A stretch of 64,000 bases of DNA from Fusobacterium sp. JB019 (GTDB taxonomy: Bacteria > Fusobacteriota > Fusobacteriia > Fusobacteriales > Fusobacteriaceae). The notes below the pieces were generated by a model. It worked only from the letters and a program-made list of their open reading frames with translations. It was not told the origin of the DNA and did not search any database. Positions 42,613-53,578 of this stretch are shown here, in pieces (positions within the stretch are counted from its first letter, which is position 1; the number at the start of each line of letters is the position of its first letter). Where the stretch lies: assembly GCA_030673965.1 (NCBI GenBank), contig JAUTCN010000004.1, forward strand, positions 62,001 to 126,000, read 5' to 3'. Position numbers and translations under genes: made by a program.

Positions 42613-42632
42613 TTTTTTTCCTCCATTAAATT

Positions 42633-43502
42633 TTAGACTGTTATCATTATATCATATTTCTTTTCTCTATTTGATTCTATTTTTCTTATTCCTATTTTTT
42701 CTTTTAATTTTCCTGAAGAATTTATATAATCAGTTATTCCATCCCAGGGCTCAAAACATATAAAATTACCACCTTGAACTCCCCAAAAAGCTAAATATTC
42801 AAAATCTTTAAATTGAAATTTTAGAATTTCTTTATTTTTTTTATTTTTCAAATAAATCAATTTAGATTTAATATTCTTAAAAATTAAAGCATCATTTATA
42901 AAAATATCTTTCTTTAAGTTTAGTTTTTTTTCTTTAAATATTTCTTTTTCTTTATTTGGAACTATAAACCCCTCTTTTAAAACTTTAGAATTTCCTATTT
43001 CATCCTTATCAAACTCAACATAATAATCTTCATACTTATTTTTTGAATCTAAATTAATGTTAAATGCTGGATGAGCTCCAAAGGAAAAATACATTTCCTT
43101 TTCATCTAAATTCTTTATTCTATAATTAATTTCTAGACTTCTATTTTTTAAAGTGTATTTTATAAAAAGTTTAAACTTAAAAGGATATATTTCTAAAGTA
43201 TTTTCTGAATATTTAAAAACAAGTTCTATAAAATCCTTTCCTTTATCAGAAACTTCAAATTCATTATCCCTTGCAAATCCATGACGAGTTTTCATTTCAT
43301 ACTCTTTATTCTCATGTATATATTTCCCATCACGAATAGATCCTACAAAAGGAAATAATACAGGAGATGATTTCCCCCAATATTTAGGATTTTTTTGCCA
43401 AATATATTCATTTTCACTAGTTCTATCTTTAATTCCTACTAATTCTGCTCCAAACGATTCTATTTTAATACTTAGTTCTTTATTTTCTAAAATATATTCC
43501 AT
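42633..43502 (-). CDS. Aldose 1-epimerase (galactose mutarotase-like)
   Basis: A 289-residue protein of the galactose-mutarotase/LacX-like fold. Landmarks are [29 protein letters not shown] (H catalytic-type region), [11 protein letters not shown] and [23 protein letters not shown]. It probably interconverts alpha and beta forms of hexoses or binds hexose 6-phosphates. The ATG at 43502 is chosen for the GGAG 7 bases upstream. Its position between dnaK and dnaJ is unusual: a metabolic gene within a chaperone operon. Confidence 0.85.
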   Translation of the reverse strand: MEYILENKELSIKIESFGAELVGIKDRTSENEYIWQKNPKYWGKSSPVLFPFVGSIRDGKYIHENKEYEMKTRHGFARDNEFEVSDKGKDFIELVFKYSENTLEIYPFKFKLFIKYTLKNRSLEINYRIKNLDEKEMYFSFGAHPAFNINLDSKNKYEDYYVEFDKDEIGNSKVLKEGFIVPNKEKEIFKEKKLNLKKDIFINDALIFKNIKSKLIYLKNKKNKEILKFQFKDFEYLAFWGVQGGNFICFEPWDGITDYINSSGKLKEKIGIRKIESNREKKYDIMITV

Positions 43503-43531
43503 AGCATTCTCCAAAAAACTTATACAATAAA

Positions 43532-43561
43532 TTGGGAATAGAGCTAAAACTCTATCCCCAA
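43532..43561 (-). other. Stem-loop between dnaK and the mutarotase gene
   Basis: The arms TTGGGaATAGAG / CTCTATcCCCAA form a strong stem (one mismatch) right after the dnaK stop codon. There is no long T-run after it, so it may be a partial terminator or an mRNA stabiliser that sets DnaK above DnaJ. Confidence 0.6.
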
Positions 43562-43581
43562 CAAATATTTTTCAATATCAA

Positions 43582-45423
<1,842 letters not shown>

Positions 45424-45451
45424 TTACATATGAATAATATTAATTAAATTT

Positions 45452-46048
45452 TTATTTTTTACAAACTTTTACCATTGAAGGTCTTACTACCTTTCCTTTT
45501 AAAACATAGCCTTTTTGAAGTTCCATAATTATGTGATTATTTTCTACTTCTTCATTTTCTTCAACCATAACTGCCATATGTTTTTGAGGATCAAATTCTT
45601 GATTCTCTGTTTCTATAGCTTCTACTCCTTCAGCTTTTAAAACTTCTTTAAACTGATTTAATGTCATTTCTACTCCTTTTGAAAGGCTTTCAAAATCTGA
45701 AGTTTGTTTTGAAGTTTCTACCGCTCTAGATAAATTATCTATTCCATCTAATAATTTAACAATTATTTTTTCAGATGCAAATTTTCTAAGTTCATCCATT
45801 TCTTTTTCTTTTCTTTTAGTAAAGTTTTGGAAATCTGCTTGCTTTCTCATATAAGATCCTTTCCAATCCTCTACTTCTGCTTTTAATTTTCCTATTTCTT
45901 CTTCAAAAGAGCTTTCAGTATCAACTGATGTCTTGTTTTCTTTTTTATTTTCTTCTTTATTTTCTTCTTTATTTTCTTCTTTTTTTAAAGTTTCTTCTTC
46001 ATTAAGGATTTCTTCTTTTACTTCTTCTTGCTTCTTATTTTTTGCCAT
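45452..46048 (-). CDS. grpE: Nucleotide exchange factor GrpE
   Basis: A 198-residue protein. A charged, repetitive Glu/Lys/Asn N-terminal tail (residues 1-45, several EENKEENK copies) precedes a long coiled coil (~48-130) and a beta-rich head ending GYVLKGKVVRPSMVKV, the GrpE signature. It releases ADP from DnaK. Its start overlaps the hrcA stop by 14 bases. Confidence 0.95.
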   Translation of the reverse strand: MAKNKKQEEVKEEILNEEETLKKEENKEENKEENKKENKTSVDTESSFEEEIGKLKAEVEDWKGSYMRKQADFQNFTKRKEKEMDELRKFASEKIIVKLLDGIDNLSRAVETSKQTSDFESLSKGVEMTLNQFKEVLKAEGVEAIETENQEFDPQKHMAVMVEENEEVENNHIIMELQKGYVLKGKVVRPSMVKVCKK

Positions 46049-47084
46049 TAGTCAGCTCCTTTTTTTTATGTAAATCTAATAATTTTTTTTCATTATTAAT
46101 TACTTTTTCAACTTCATTGCTTATATATTCTATTATCCCCATAGTTTTTGAATAAGGCATTCTTTTTGGACCAAGGACACCTATAATCCCTTTGGAACCA
46201 CCTTTTTTATAGGTTGAATATACAAAACTAAAATCTTCTAATCCTTTTATAGGAAGTTCATCCCCAAGAATTACATTTACTTTTCCTTCTGTTTCATCCC
46301 TCGTAGCTAGAACATTTTCAAAAAAGTTTTTAACATCCTTTTCTTCACTAAACATTTCTAAAACATCCATAACTTCATTTACATTTTTATCTTTAAATAT
46401 AATAGGAGAATTGTTTAAGTACAATTTTCCTTCTATATCTCTATACACCTCATCTTTTAAGTTATCATATTCTTCAAAGTTTTTTATAATAACTTCTTCT
46501 ACTTCATAACTTTTAATAATTCTTCTTTTTATTTGCTCATTAAGTCTTTCAGACATAATATCCAATTTTTCCTTTGATATAGGATGTTCTAATTGAATTT
46601 TTTTAGTACTTACATTCATATCTTCAGTAACTGTTATTGCTAGTACTAGAAAATCATTTATATGCACAAGTTCGATTTTTTTTATATTTTCTTTTCTATG
46701 AACTGGTTCGATTACCACAGATGCACAATTAGTTAATTTAGAAAGTAGAGATGAAGTCTGTTGTAATATAACATCCACCGCATTTACTTTTCTTTCATAC
46801 TCATTATTTATCTTTACTTTTTCTTCTCTAGATAACTTTTCTATTTTCAAAAGTTCATCTAAATAATATTTATATCCTAAATCTGTAGGTATTCTTCCTG
46901 ATGAGGAATGCTTCTTAACTATAAATCCATTATCCTCTAAATCAGACATAACATTTCTAATAGTAGCAGAAGATAATCCAATATTATATTTTTTTACCAA
47001 AGTTCTTGATCCTATTGTCTCTCCAAATCTTAAATAAAAATCTATAATAGCATTTAATACTAGCTTTTCTCTATCATTAAGCAT
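46035..47084 (-). CDS. hrcA: Heat-inducible transcriptional repressor HrcA
   Basis: A 349-residue repressor. The N-terminal winged HTH (LNDREKLVLNAIIDFYLRFGETIGSRTLVKKYN..LSSATIRNVMSDLEDNGFI) is followed by the GAF-like HrcA core and KGIIGVLGPKRMPYSKTMGIIEYI. HrcA binds the CIRCE element, which is present 16 bases upstream of its own start, and represses the whole operon until heat stress. It is the first gene of hrcA-grpE-dnaK-x-dnaJ. Confidence 0.96.
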   Translation of the reverse strand: MLNDREKLVLNAIIDFYLRFGETIGSRTLVKKYNIGLSSATIRNVMSDLEDNGFIVKKHSSSGRIPTDLGYKYYLDELLKIEKLSREEKVKINNEYERKVNAVDVILQQTSSLLSKLTNCASVVIEPVHRKENIKKIELVHINDFLVLAITVTEDMNVSTKKIQLEHPISKEKLDIMSERLNEQIKRRIIKSYEVEEVIIKNFEEYDNLKDEVYRDIEGKLYLNNSPIIFKDKNVNEVMDVLEMFSEEKDVKNFFENVLATRDETEGKVNVILGDELPIKGLEDFSFVYSTYKKGGSKGIIGVLGPKRMPYSKTMGIIEYISNEVEKVINNEKKLLDLHKKKELTNGKK

Positions 47085-47099
47085 TTCATCATCCTCCTA

Positions 47100-47126
47100 T
47101 TAGCACTCATCTCAAAGGAGTGCTAA
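47100..47126. promoter_or_regulatory. CIRCE operator (HrcA binding site)
   Basis: TTAGCACTC, 9 bases, GAGTGCTAA: an exact match to the 9-9-9 CIRCE consensus. It lies between the hrcA promoter and start codon. Confidence 0.97.
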
Positions 47127-47136
47127 CCATATAAAA

Positions 47137-47165
47137 ATAGTATCAGATTTATATATTTTTGTCAA
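47137..47165 (-). promoter_or_regulatory. Promoter of the hrcA-grpE-dnaK operon
   Basis: Minus-strand TTGACA (47160-47165), a 17-base spacer and TACTAT (47137-47142) lie just upstream of CIRCE, so a sigma-70-type promoter is blocked by HrcA. Confidence 0.8.
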
Positions 47166-47284
47166 CAATTTATTCCTTATTTTAATAAAAACAGATTCAT
47201 TTTTTTTATGTTTACTTTTTTTCATTTTTTCAATACATTTTTCTTTATATTTCCTTGAAAAATAAAGTCTCTAGATTTTTTTTT

Positions 47285-47313
47285 TTGATTTTTTTACTAA
47301 AGAATGTTATAAT
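47285..47313 (+). promoter_or_regulatory. Promoter of the compatible-solute ABC importer operon
   Basis: TTGATT (47285-47290), a 17-base spacer and TATAAT (47308-47313) lie 56 bases before the ATPase start. The spacer between hrcA and this gene (284 bases) shows no further gene. Confidence 0.65.
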
Positions 47314-47368
47314 GTATTATATATTTTATATATGATACACTACTTTTTATTTACAAGGAGGAATATGT

Positions 47369-48505
47369 ATGATTGAATTTAGAAGTATATCCAAACGTTT
47401 TAAGAACGTCACTGTTCTTAAAAATCTTGATTTAAAAATAAATAAAGGAGAATTAGTATCTATAATTGGTGAAAGTGGTTGTGGTAAAACCACCCTCCTA
47501 AAAATGGTAAACCGGCTTATTGAACCTTCAAGCGGTACCATATTCATTAAAGATAATAACATTAAAAAACAAAATGTTATTCAACTTCGTAGAAATATTG
47601 GATATGTTATCCAGCAAACCGGGCTCTTCCCTCATATGACTGTTAAAGAAAATATCGAACTCATTCCTAAAATCGAAAATGTAAATCCTGAAACACTAGA
47701 AAAAAACACACTTAACTTAATGTCCATGATTGGACTTGAACCTACAAAATTTTTAAACAGATACCCTACTGAATTAAGTGGTGGGCAGCAACAAAGAATA
47801 GGTGTTGCTAGAGCTTTTGCCACAGATCCTGAAATAATATTAATGGATGAACCTTTTTCAGCCTTAGACCCTCTTACTAGATCAGACCTACAAGACGAAT
47901 TAATCGAATTACAATCTAAATTAAAAAAGACTATTGTTTTCGTAACCCATGATATGGATGAAGCTATAAAAATATCTGATAGAATTTGTATTATGAAAAG
48001 CGGAAAAATTTTACAATATGACACACCAGAGAATATTCTTAAAAATCCAGCAGATTCATATGTTGAAAATTTTGTTGGAAAAAATAGAATCTGGACTTCT
48101 CCTGAATTTATTAAAGTTAAAGATATTATGATAGAACAACCTGTTATCGCCTCTATTGATTCTAAAATTATTGGTTGTTTAGAAGTTATGAGATCTCGTA
48201 AAATTGATAGAATCCTTATTATTGATTTACCTACTAGAAAATTAAAAGGAATAGTTACAGCTAATAAACTTAGAAAAGAAGAAAATAAAACAAAACGTAT
48301 TTCTGAAATTCCAGGACTTATGGAAACTAATTTTATTACTTTATCACCTGAAGAAAATATAATCAACACTCTAAAAATCGTAGATGAAAACCGTATTTCT
48401 ACTATTCCAGTTGTTAATGAAAACTTTATATTAAAAGGATTGCTAACAAAAAGTAGCCTAGTTACTACATTAAGTCAACAATACTTAGACATGGAGGTAG
48501 AATAA
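47369..48505 (+). CDS. opuCA: Glycine betaine/carnitine/choline ABC transporter ATP-binding protein (OpuCA-like)
   Basis: A 378-residue ABC ATPase. Walker A is GESGCGKTT (residues ~36-44), the signature is LSGGQQQR and Walker B is IILMDEP. After residue ~245 come two CBS domains (VIASIDSKIIGCLEVMRSRKIDRILI and ENIINTLKIVDENRISTIPVV), which sense ionic strength or nucleotides in OpuA/OpuC systems. It powers uptake of quaternary amines for osmoprotection. A strong AAGGAGG precedes the ATG. The permease gene follows after 1 base. Confidence 0.92.
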   Translation: MIEFRSISKRFKNVTVLKNLDLKINKGELVSIIGESGCGKTTLLKMVNRLIEPSSGTIFIKDNNIKKQNVIQLRRNIGYVIQQTGLFPHMTVKENIELIPKIENVNPETLEKNTLNLMSMIGLEPTKFLNRYPTELSGGQQQRIGVARAFATDPEIILMDEPFSALDPLTRSDLQDELIELQSKLKKTIVFVTHDMDEAIKISDRICIMKSGKILQYDTPENILKNPADSYVENFVGKNRIWTSPEFIKVKDIMIEQPVIASIDSKIIGCLEVMRSRKIDRILIIDLPTRKLKGIVTANKLRKEENKTKRISEIPGLMETNFITLSPEENIINTLKIVDENRISTIPVVNENFILKGLLTKSSLVTTLSQQYLDMEVE

Positions 48506-48506
48506 T

Positions 48507-50075
48507 ATGAATTTAATAACATACATGATAGAAAATCACTCGCAAATCTTATCTTTATTAATAGAACATTTAGAACTCACTTTACTTTCCGTTGGACTTG
48601 CTATATTAATAGGAGTTCCTCTTGGAATTCTTGTATCCTATGTTAAAAAACTAAGTAAACCTATACTTGGAGCGTCTAATGTAATGCAAGCAATTCCGAG
48701 TATGGCTCTACTTGGTTTTATGATTCCTTTTCTTGGAATTGGTAGTTTACCTGCAATTGTAGCTGTTATTCTATACTCTTTACTTCCAATTATAAAAAAC
48801 ACTTATATTGGGATAGATAATATTAACCCGCAAACAATTGAAGCAGCTAAAGGAATTGGACTTACCAAATTTCAAATTTTAACAAGAATTCAAATTCCAT
48901 TAGCTCTTCCTGTTATTATGGGTGGAGTTAGAATTTCTTCTGTTACTGCTGTTGGGCTTATGACTATTGCTGCATTTATTGGTGCTGGTGGACTTGGATT
49001 TTTAGTTTTTTCTGGAATTAGAACTGTTAATAATCTTCAAATCTTATCTGGGGCTATTCCTGCTTGTTTACTTGCTTTAACTATGGACTATCTTGCTGGA
49101 CTAGTTGAAAAATTAGTTACTCCTATTAGCTTACAAAAATCAAATACTTATAAAAAACCTAAAAATAGGTTAATTGCAAAGGGTATTTTATTTTTCTCAC
49201 TTTTATTAATTATTTTTTCTTTCGGTTATACAAATTTATCTAAAAATAAAACTAACGATAAAACTATCATTATTGGTTCAAAAGATTATACTGAACAAGT
49301 TCTTTTAGGTAACTTAGTTGGAGATATGATAGAAGAAAATACCGATATTTCAGTTATAAAAAGAACTAGCCTTGGAGGAACTCAAGTTTGTTTCTCTGCT
49401 TTAAATGCAAAAGAAATAGACATGTATGTTGAATACAGTGGAACTGCCTTTGTTGAAGTTTTAAATCATAAACCTATCAGTGATGTTGAAAAAGTATATA
49501 ATACTTGTAAAAAAGAATATAAAGAAAAATACAATATAGAAATTTTGCCTCAAATAAATTTCAATAATACTTACGTTATGGCTGTAACTCAAGAAACTGC
49601 TAAAAAATATAATTTAAAAACAGTTACTGACCTTTCTAAAGTTGCTCATAAATTAATTTTTGGAACTTCTTTTGAATTTTTAAGTAGAGAAGATGGTTTA
49701 CCTGGGCTTATGAAAAAATATGATTTTAAAGTTAAAGAAACAAGAGCTCTTGAAGATTCTCCTAAATATATTGCTATTGCAAATAATAAAATTGATGTAA
49801 CTGATGCTTTTTCTACTGATGCTTTAATTAAAAAATATAATTTAGTTACTTTAGAGGATGATAAACATTTCTTCCCACCTTATTATCCTATGCCAATAGT
49901 AAGAGCTGATGTTTATGAAAAATATCCTGAAATTAAAGACGCTCTTAAAAATTTATCTCAAGCTTTAACGGATAAAGTCATGACAGATTTAAATTATCAA
50001 GTTAATGAATTACATAAAAGTCCTGAAGAAGTCTCTAAAAACTTCTTAATTGAAAATAATTATTTCAAAGATTAA
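48507..50075 (+). CDS. Fused permease/substrate-binding protein of the compatible-solute importer
   Basis: A 522-residue fusion. Residues ~1-215 form a BPD-type permease with six membrane segments and the EAA loop (INPQTIEAAKGIGLTKFQILTRIQIPLAL). After a membrane anchor at ~225-245, residues ~250-522 form an OpuAC/ProX-type binding domain (IIIGSKDYTEQVLLGNLVGDMIEEN, MYVEYSGTAFVEV, VTDAFSTDALIKKYNL). In OpuC-type systems these are often separate. The protein imports glycine betaine, choline or carnitine with OpuCA. It stands just upstream of a TetR/OMP pair but has no shared gene end with it. Confidence 0.92.
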   Translation: MNLITYMIENHSQILSLLIEHLELTLLSVGLAILIGVPLGILVSYVKKLSKPILGASNVMQAIPSMALLGFMIPFLGIGSLPAIVAVILYSLLPIIKNTYIGIDNINPQTIEAAKGIGLTKFQILTRIQIPLALPVIMGGVRISSVTAVGLMTIAAFIGAGGLGFLVFSGIRTVNNLQILSGAIPACLLALTMDYLAGLVEKLVTPISLQKSNTYKKPKNRLIAKGILFFSLLLIIFSFGYTNLSKNKTNDKTIIIGSKDYTEQVLLGNLVGDMIEENTDISVIKRTSLGGTQVCFSALNAKEIDMYVEYSGTAFVEVLNHKPISDVEKVYNTCKKEYKEKYNIEILPQINFNNTYVMAVTQETAKKYNLKTVTDLSKVAHKLIFGTSFEFLSREDGLPGLMKKYDFKVKETRALEDSPKYIAIANNKIDVTDAFSTDALIKKYNLVTLEDDKHFFPPYYPMPIVRADVYEKYPEIKDALKNLSQALTDKVMTDLNYQVNELHKSPEEVSKNFLIENNYFKD

Positions 50076-50141
50076 AATAATTTTGTTATTTTATTTTCAA
50101 AGGATGTTATCTTATTCCTATATATTTTTATTATTTATTTA

Positions 50142-50225
50142 TTGATTTTTAAGACCTTATGAAGTATAATTTTTATATGTTTGCTAAAAATTATATAATT
50201 TTATTTCATAATGATGTTATGAAAT
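50142..50225 (+). promoter_or_regulatory. Promoter and TetR-type operator of the TetR-FadL pair
   Basis: TTGATT (50142-50147), a 17-base spacer and TATAAT (50165-50170) form a promoter. Downstream, ATTTCATAA (50203-50211) and TTATGAAAT (50217-50225) are an exact inverted repeat with 5 bases between. A single half-like TTATGAA lies in the promoter spacer (50157-50163). A second TATAAT (50194-50199) precedes the operator. Confidence 0.75.
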
Positions 50226-50241
50226 GATTACGGAGGTTTTT

Positions 50242-50832
50242 ATGGCTCGAACTTTAAAATTTTCAAAAGATAAAATTTTAAATGTTGCCTACAACATTTT
50301 AATAACTGAAGGAATGAAAAGTGTTACTGCTAGAAATATTGCAAAAGAACTAAATTCTTCCACTATATCAATTTATTCTAATTTTGGATCTATGACAGTA
50401 TTAAAAAATCAACTATCAGAAGTTGCAAGAAGTAAACTTTTTGATAAAGTTGCTACAAATTATACCGACTTAAGTCTTTTAAATATTGGCATTGGAATTT
50501 GTTTATTTGCAAAGGAAGAAAAAGCGCTTTTCAGAGCAATTTTCATGAGAGAAAATCTATCTAAAAATTTTTTAGATGAATTAGTTGAAGATCTTAAAAA
50601 GCTTGTATTTAAAGGTTTTAAAGAAGGTACTAGTTATAATTTTCTTGAAGATGAAACAATTGAATGGATGTTAAAAAAAGGTTGGTGGTATGTTCACGGT
50701 TTCGCTTGTCTTATTTGCTCTGGATTTTATAATCCTAGCTATGAAATGATTGAACATGAACTTAAAGAAAATGGAAATGTTATCTTAAAAGAAGCACTTT
50801 GCTTTAATAAATCAATAAAAAAAACTAAATAA
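50242..50832 (+). CDS. TetR/AcrR-family transcriptional regulator
   Basis: A 196-residue regulator. The N-terminal HTH is at residues ~9-55 (FSKDKILNVAYNILITEGMKSVTARNIAKELNSSTISIYSNFGSMTVLKNQL), typical of TetR. The C-terminal ligand domain is diverged, with several Trp, Cys and Tyr residues (WMLKKGWWYVHGFACLICSGFYNP). The ATG at 50242 follows GGAGG. A perfect 23-bp dyad lies just upstream, the usual site of self-repression. The FadL-type gene follows after 20 bases and is probably co-transcribed, so the regulator may control hydrophobic-compound entry. Confidence 0.88.
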   Translation: MARTLKFSKDKILNVAYNILITEGMKSVTARNIAKELNSSTISIYSNFGSMTVLKNQLSEVARSKLFDKVATNYTDLSLLNIGIGICLFAKEEKALFRAIFMRENLSKNFLDELVEDLKKLVFKGFKEGTSYNFLEDETIEWMLKKGWWYVHGFACLICSGFYNPSYEMIEHELKENGNVILKEALCFNKSIKKTK

Positions 50833-50852
50833 TATATGGGGAGAAATTTATT

Positions 50853-52205
50853 ATGAAAAAATCATTACTACTTTTATCAGTATTAGCATCTGTAAGTGCT
50901 TATGCTGGAAGTATCGACTATCTTGCCGAACAAGATTCTGAATACTTTGCACATCCTTCTATGATAGGAAAGATAGGAACTTCAGCTGCTTTTTATAATC
51001 CAGCTGGTACTGCTTTCATGGAAGATGGAAATTATTTTAAAATTAATTCACAAACAGTGTTTAAAAAATATAAAATGGAAACTAGTTATCCAACTATTAA
51101 AAATTGTGGAGTTCACGAAAGTGATCATCCATCTGCTTTAGTTCCTGCAATTCAATTCGTTGCTAAAAATGGGGATAGATCTTATTTCATACATGCAGGA
51201 GTTGCAGCTGGTGGAGGAGCTCTAAAATACGATGGCGGACTTACTGCCTTTGAGGTTATTGGAGAAGCTATTGAATTTGCTGCTAAAAAAGGAGCATTTG
51301 GTAATTTCCCAAATTCTACTGTCACATACCTAGATAGCCCTCAAACTATAGGATCTTCTTACTATGTTAATACTAATTTTGGTATGGCTCAAAAAATAAA
51401 TCCTAAATTTAGTATAGGTGGAGCTATAAGATTAATATATGCTACTAGAGATTTAGATTGTACTGCTAATTATGATTTATCATTAGATGGTTCTTCTGAA
51501 AATAATCAAAATGTTCAAGTTCAACTTGATGCAGAAAGAAAGGCTTATGGAGTTGGAGGAGTTATTGGATTTGACTATAAACCAACTGATAAATTGAATA
51601 TTGGATTTAAGTATGAGTCTGAAATTGAATTATATTTCAAATCAAAAAAAGGAAGAGATGGATTAACTGTAAAATCAGATATATATCCTGATCCTATCAC
51701 CTCAGGAATCAAAGAAAGTTTATTAAACGAAAAAGTAATTAGTGAATGGACTGATAAGGAAAGAAGAAATTTACCAGCTGTTATGGCACTTGGACTAGCC
51801 TATGATTTAAATGAAAAAGTTACTTTACTTGCAAGCGGTAATTATTATTTTATAAAAGAAGCTAATAGAGATGGAGCTTATGATAATTATGATAATGGTT
51901 ATGAAGTTTCTGCTGGAATCGATTATAAATTAAATGAGAAAGTTACTTTAATGGCTGGATACCAATATACAGATACTGGAGCTAATGAAGATACTTATAA
52001 GGATACTGACTTTGCTCTTGATGCTAATTTATATGGAGTTGGAATCAAATATTCTCCTAGAGAAGACAGAGCCTATACTCTAACATATTCATATGTTGAT
52101 TATAAAACTGCTCAAGCAAATACAGATTATTTAAACAAAGGAACTGGAACAATTTTTAGTAAAACTGTACAAGCTATTGGGGTATCTGCTGAATTTAAAT
52201 TCTAA
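50853..52205 (+). CDS. OmpP1/FadL-family outer-membrane transport protein
   Basis: A 450-residue secreted protein. The signal KKSLLLLSVLASVSAYA precedes a mature start GSIDYLAEQDSEYFAHPSM, then AAFYNPAGTAFMEDGN, the Asn-Pro-Ala (NPA)-type motif near the N terminus that is typical of FadL. The remainder is alternating beta-strand sequence (FSIGGAIRLIYAT, KVTLMAGYQYTDTG, YGVGIKYSPRED) ending in SAEFKF with a terminal Phe. FadL-type barrels let long-chain fatty acids and other hydrophobic compounds cross the outer membrane. It is paired with a TetR regulator. The ligand is unknown. Confidence 0.9.
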   Translation: MKKSLLLLSVLASVSAYAGSIDYLAEQDSEYFAHPSMIGKIGTSAAFYNPAGTAFMEDGNYFKINSQTVFKKYKMETSYPTIKNCGVHESDHPSALVPAIQFVAKNGDRSYFIHAGVAAGGGALKYDGGLTAFEVIGEAIEFAAKKGAFGNFPNSTVTYLDSPQTIGSSYYVNTNFGMAQKINPKFSIGGAIRLIYATRDLDCTANYDLSLDGSSENNQNVQVQLDAERKAYGVGGVIGFDYKPTDKLNIGFKYESEIELYFKSKKGRDGLTVKSDIYPDPITSGIKESLLNEKVISEWTDKERRNLPAVMALGLAYDLNEKVTLLASGNYYFIKEANRDGAYDNYDNGYEVSAGIDYKLNEKVTLMAGYQYTDTGANEDTYKDTDFALDANLYGVGIKYSPREDRAYTLTYSYVDYKTAQANTDYLNKGTGTIFSKTVQAIGVSAEFKF

Positions 52206-52235
52206 TTTAATACAAATATTTTTTAACTCTTACAC

Positions 52236-52264
52236 TTGACAGAAAAAAAATATAGATGTATAAT
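52236..52264 (+). promoter_or_regulatory. Promoter of the thiamine operon
   Basis: TTGACA (52236-52241), a 17-base spacer and TATAAT (52259-52264) is a full-consensus promoter. It lies about 32 bases upstream of the riboswitch. Confidence 0.85.
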
Positions 52265-52296
52265 CACAATGTAAAAAACAACTAAATATAAAAATA

Positions 52297-52388
52297 ACTT
52301 ACTAGGGGAGCCTTAACCGGCTGAGAGGAGATTCGGTCTCGACTCTTATTACTTGAACCAGATAATGCTGGCGAAGGGAAGTAAATGA
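52297..52388 (+). promoter_or_regulatory. TPP riboswitch (THI box)
   Basis: Conserved elements are in order: AGGGGAGCC, GGCTGAGAGGA, TTGAACCAGATAATGCTGG and CGAAGGGAAGT. The closing helix pairs TTACT (52299-52303) with AGTAA (52380-52384). Such elements bind thiamine diphosphate and switch off thiamine biosynthesis genes. Confidence 0.97.
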
Positions 52389-52479
52389 ATTAGCCCTCCT
52401 ATTTAGGAGCATATTTAAATTTTAAATATGACTATTAAGTTATACATATGGTTAATTTTTTACGAGAAATAAGAAGCTA

Positions 52480-52509
52480 AGCTCTAACTATTAAGTTAGA
52501 GCTTTTTTT
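52480..52509 (+). terminator. Riboswitch-controlled terminator before thiS
   Basis: The stem AGCTCTAACT / AGTTAGAGCT with loop ATTA and a run of T precedes thiS by 25 bases. Upstream, ACTATTAAGTTA (52431-52442) repeats the sequence at 52487-52498, giving a segment that could pair with the terminator arm. Confidence 0.85.
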
Positions 52510-52533
52510 ATTAACTTTTTTAAGGAGGAAACT

Positions 52534-52746
52534 ATGAATATTATACTTAATGGGGCTAATGAAGTACTTGATAAAGAAATTTCTGTACAAAATTTTATAG
52601 AAAATCTTTCAGAAGAAAAAAAAATAAATTTATCTGGTGCTGTAATCTTAATTAATACTGATCTTGTAAAAAAAGATAATTGGCATAAAACTATAATAAA
52701 AGAAAATGATGACATCGAAGTTCTTGCCTTTGTTTCTGGTGGGTAA
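52534..52746 (+). CDS. thiS: Sulfur carrier protein ThiS
   Basis: A 70-residue ubiquitin-like protein ending in FVSGG, the Gly-Gly terminus that ThiF adenylates and loads with sulfur. The N terminus is MNIILNGANEVL. It supplies sulfur to ThiG for the thiazole ring. AAGGAGG precedes the ATG. It is the first gene of thiSGHFE. Confidence 0.93.
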   Translation: MNIILNGANEVLDKEISVQNFIENLSEEKKINLSGAVILINTDLVKKDNWHKTIIKENDDIEVLAFVSGG

Positions 52747-52801
52747 TAACCATTTGCTTTAATAAATTTAAAAATAAAACTATACACTTAAGGAGAGATA
52801 A

Positions 52802-53578
52802 ATGGATAAATTAATTTTAAAAGGACATGAATTTGAAAATAGGCTTCTAACTGGAACAGGAAAATTTGCTGATAAAAATCTTATTGCTCCAATGTTAAAA
52901 GCAAGTAAATCTAATATTATTACTATGGCTTTAAGAAGAGTTAACTTTTCTAATCCCAAGGAAAATATATTAAACTATATTCCAAAAGAAGTTACTTTAC
53001 TTCCAAATACTTCTGGAGCTAGAAATGCTGAAGAGGCTATAAAAATAGCTAGAATAGCTAGAGAAGCTGGATGTGGAGATTTTATTAAAATTGAAATTAT
53101 AAACGATATGAAATATCTAATGCCTGACAATGAAGAAACTGTTAAAGCTACAAAAGTATTAGCTGAAGAAGGATTTATTGTTCTTCCTTACATTGTTCCA
53201 GATTTAATTACTGCTAAAAAATTAGAAGAAGCTGGGGCTGCAGCTATTATGCCTCTTGGTTCTCCAATTGGTTCTAACAAAGGACTTTTAACTAAACCTT
53301 TAATAGAAATGATTAATGACAATAAAAAACTTCCTGTTATTGTGGATGCTGGAATTGGTGCTCCTTCTCAAGCTGCTGAAGCAATGGAAATGGGTATCGA
53401 TGCTGTTTTAGTAAACACTGCTATCTCAACTGCTGAAGATCCTGTTAAAATGGGAGAAGCCTTTGCTATGGCTGTTAAAGCTGGTAGAATGGCTTATCTT
53501 GCAAAACTTGCTAAAACTTCTAAATTTGCAAATGCCTCTTCTCCTTTAACAGATTTTTTATTCAGAGGTGATAAATAA
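52802..53578 (+). CDS. thiG: Thiazole synthase
   Basis: A 258-residue TIM-barrel enzyme. It starts [21 protein letters not shown]; the Schiff-base lysine is K96 in [22 protein letters not shown] and [18 protein letters not shown] are family landmarks. ThiG forms the thiazole phosphate from DXP, dehydroglycine and ThiS-thiocarboxylate. DXP comes from Dxs, encoded about 8 kb downstream. It overlaps thiH by one base (TAATG). Confidence 0.96.
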   Translation: MDKLILKGHEFENRLLTGTGKFADKNLIAPMLKASKSNIITMALRRVNFSNPKENILNYIPKEVTLLPNTSGARNAEEAIKIARIAREAGCGDFIKIEIINDMKYLMPDNEETVKATKVLAEEGFIVLPYIVPDLITAKKLEEAGAAAIMPLGSPIGSNKGLLTKPLIEMINDNKKLPVIVDAGIGAPSQAAEAMEMGIDAVLVNTAISTAEDPVKMGEAFAMAVKAGRMAYLAKLAKTSKFANASSPLTDFLFRGDK

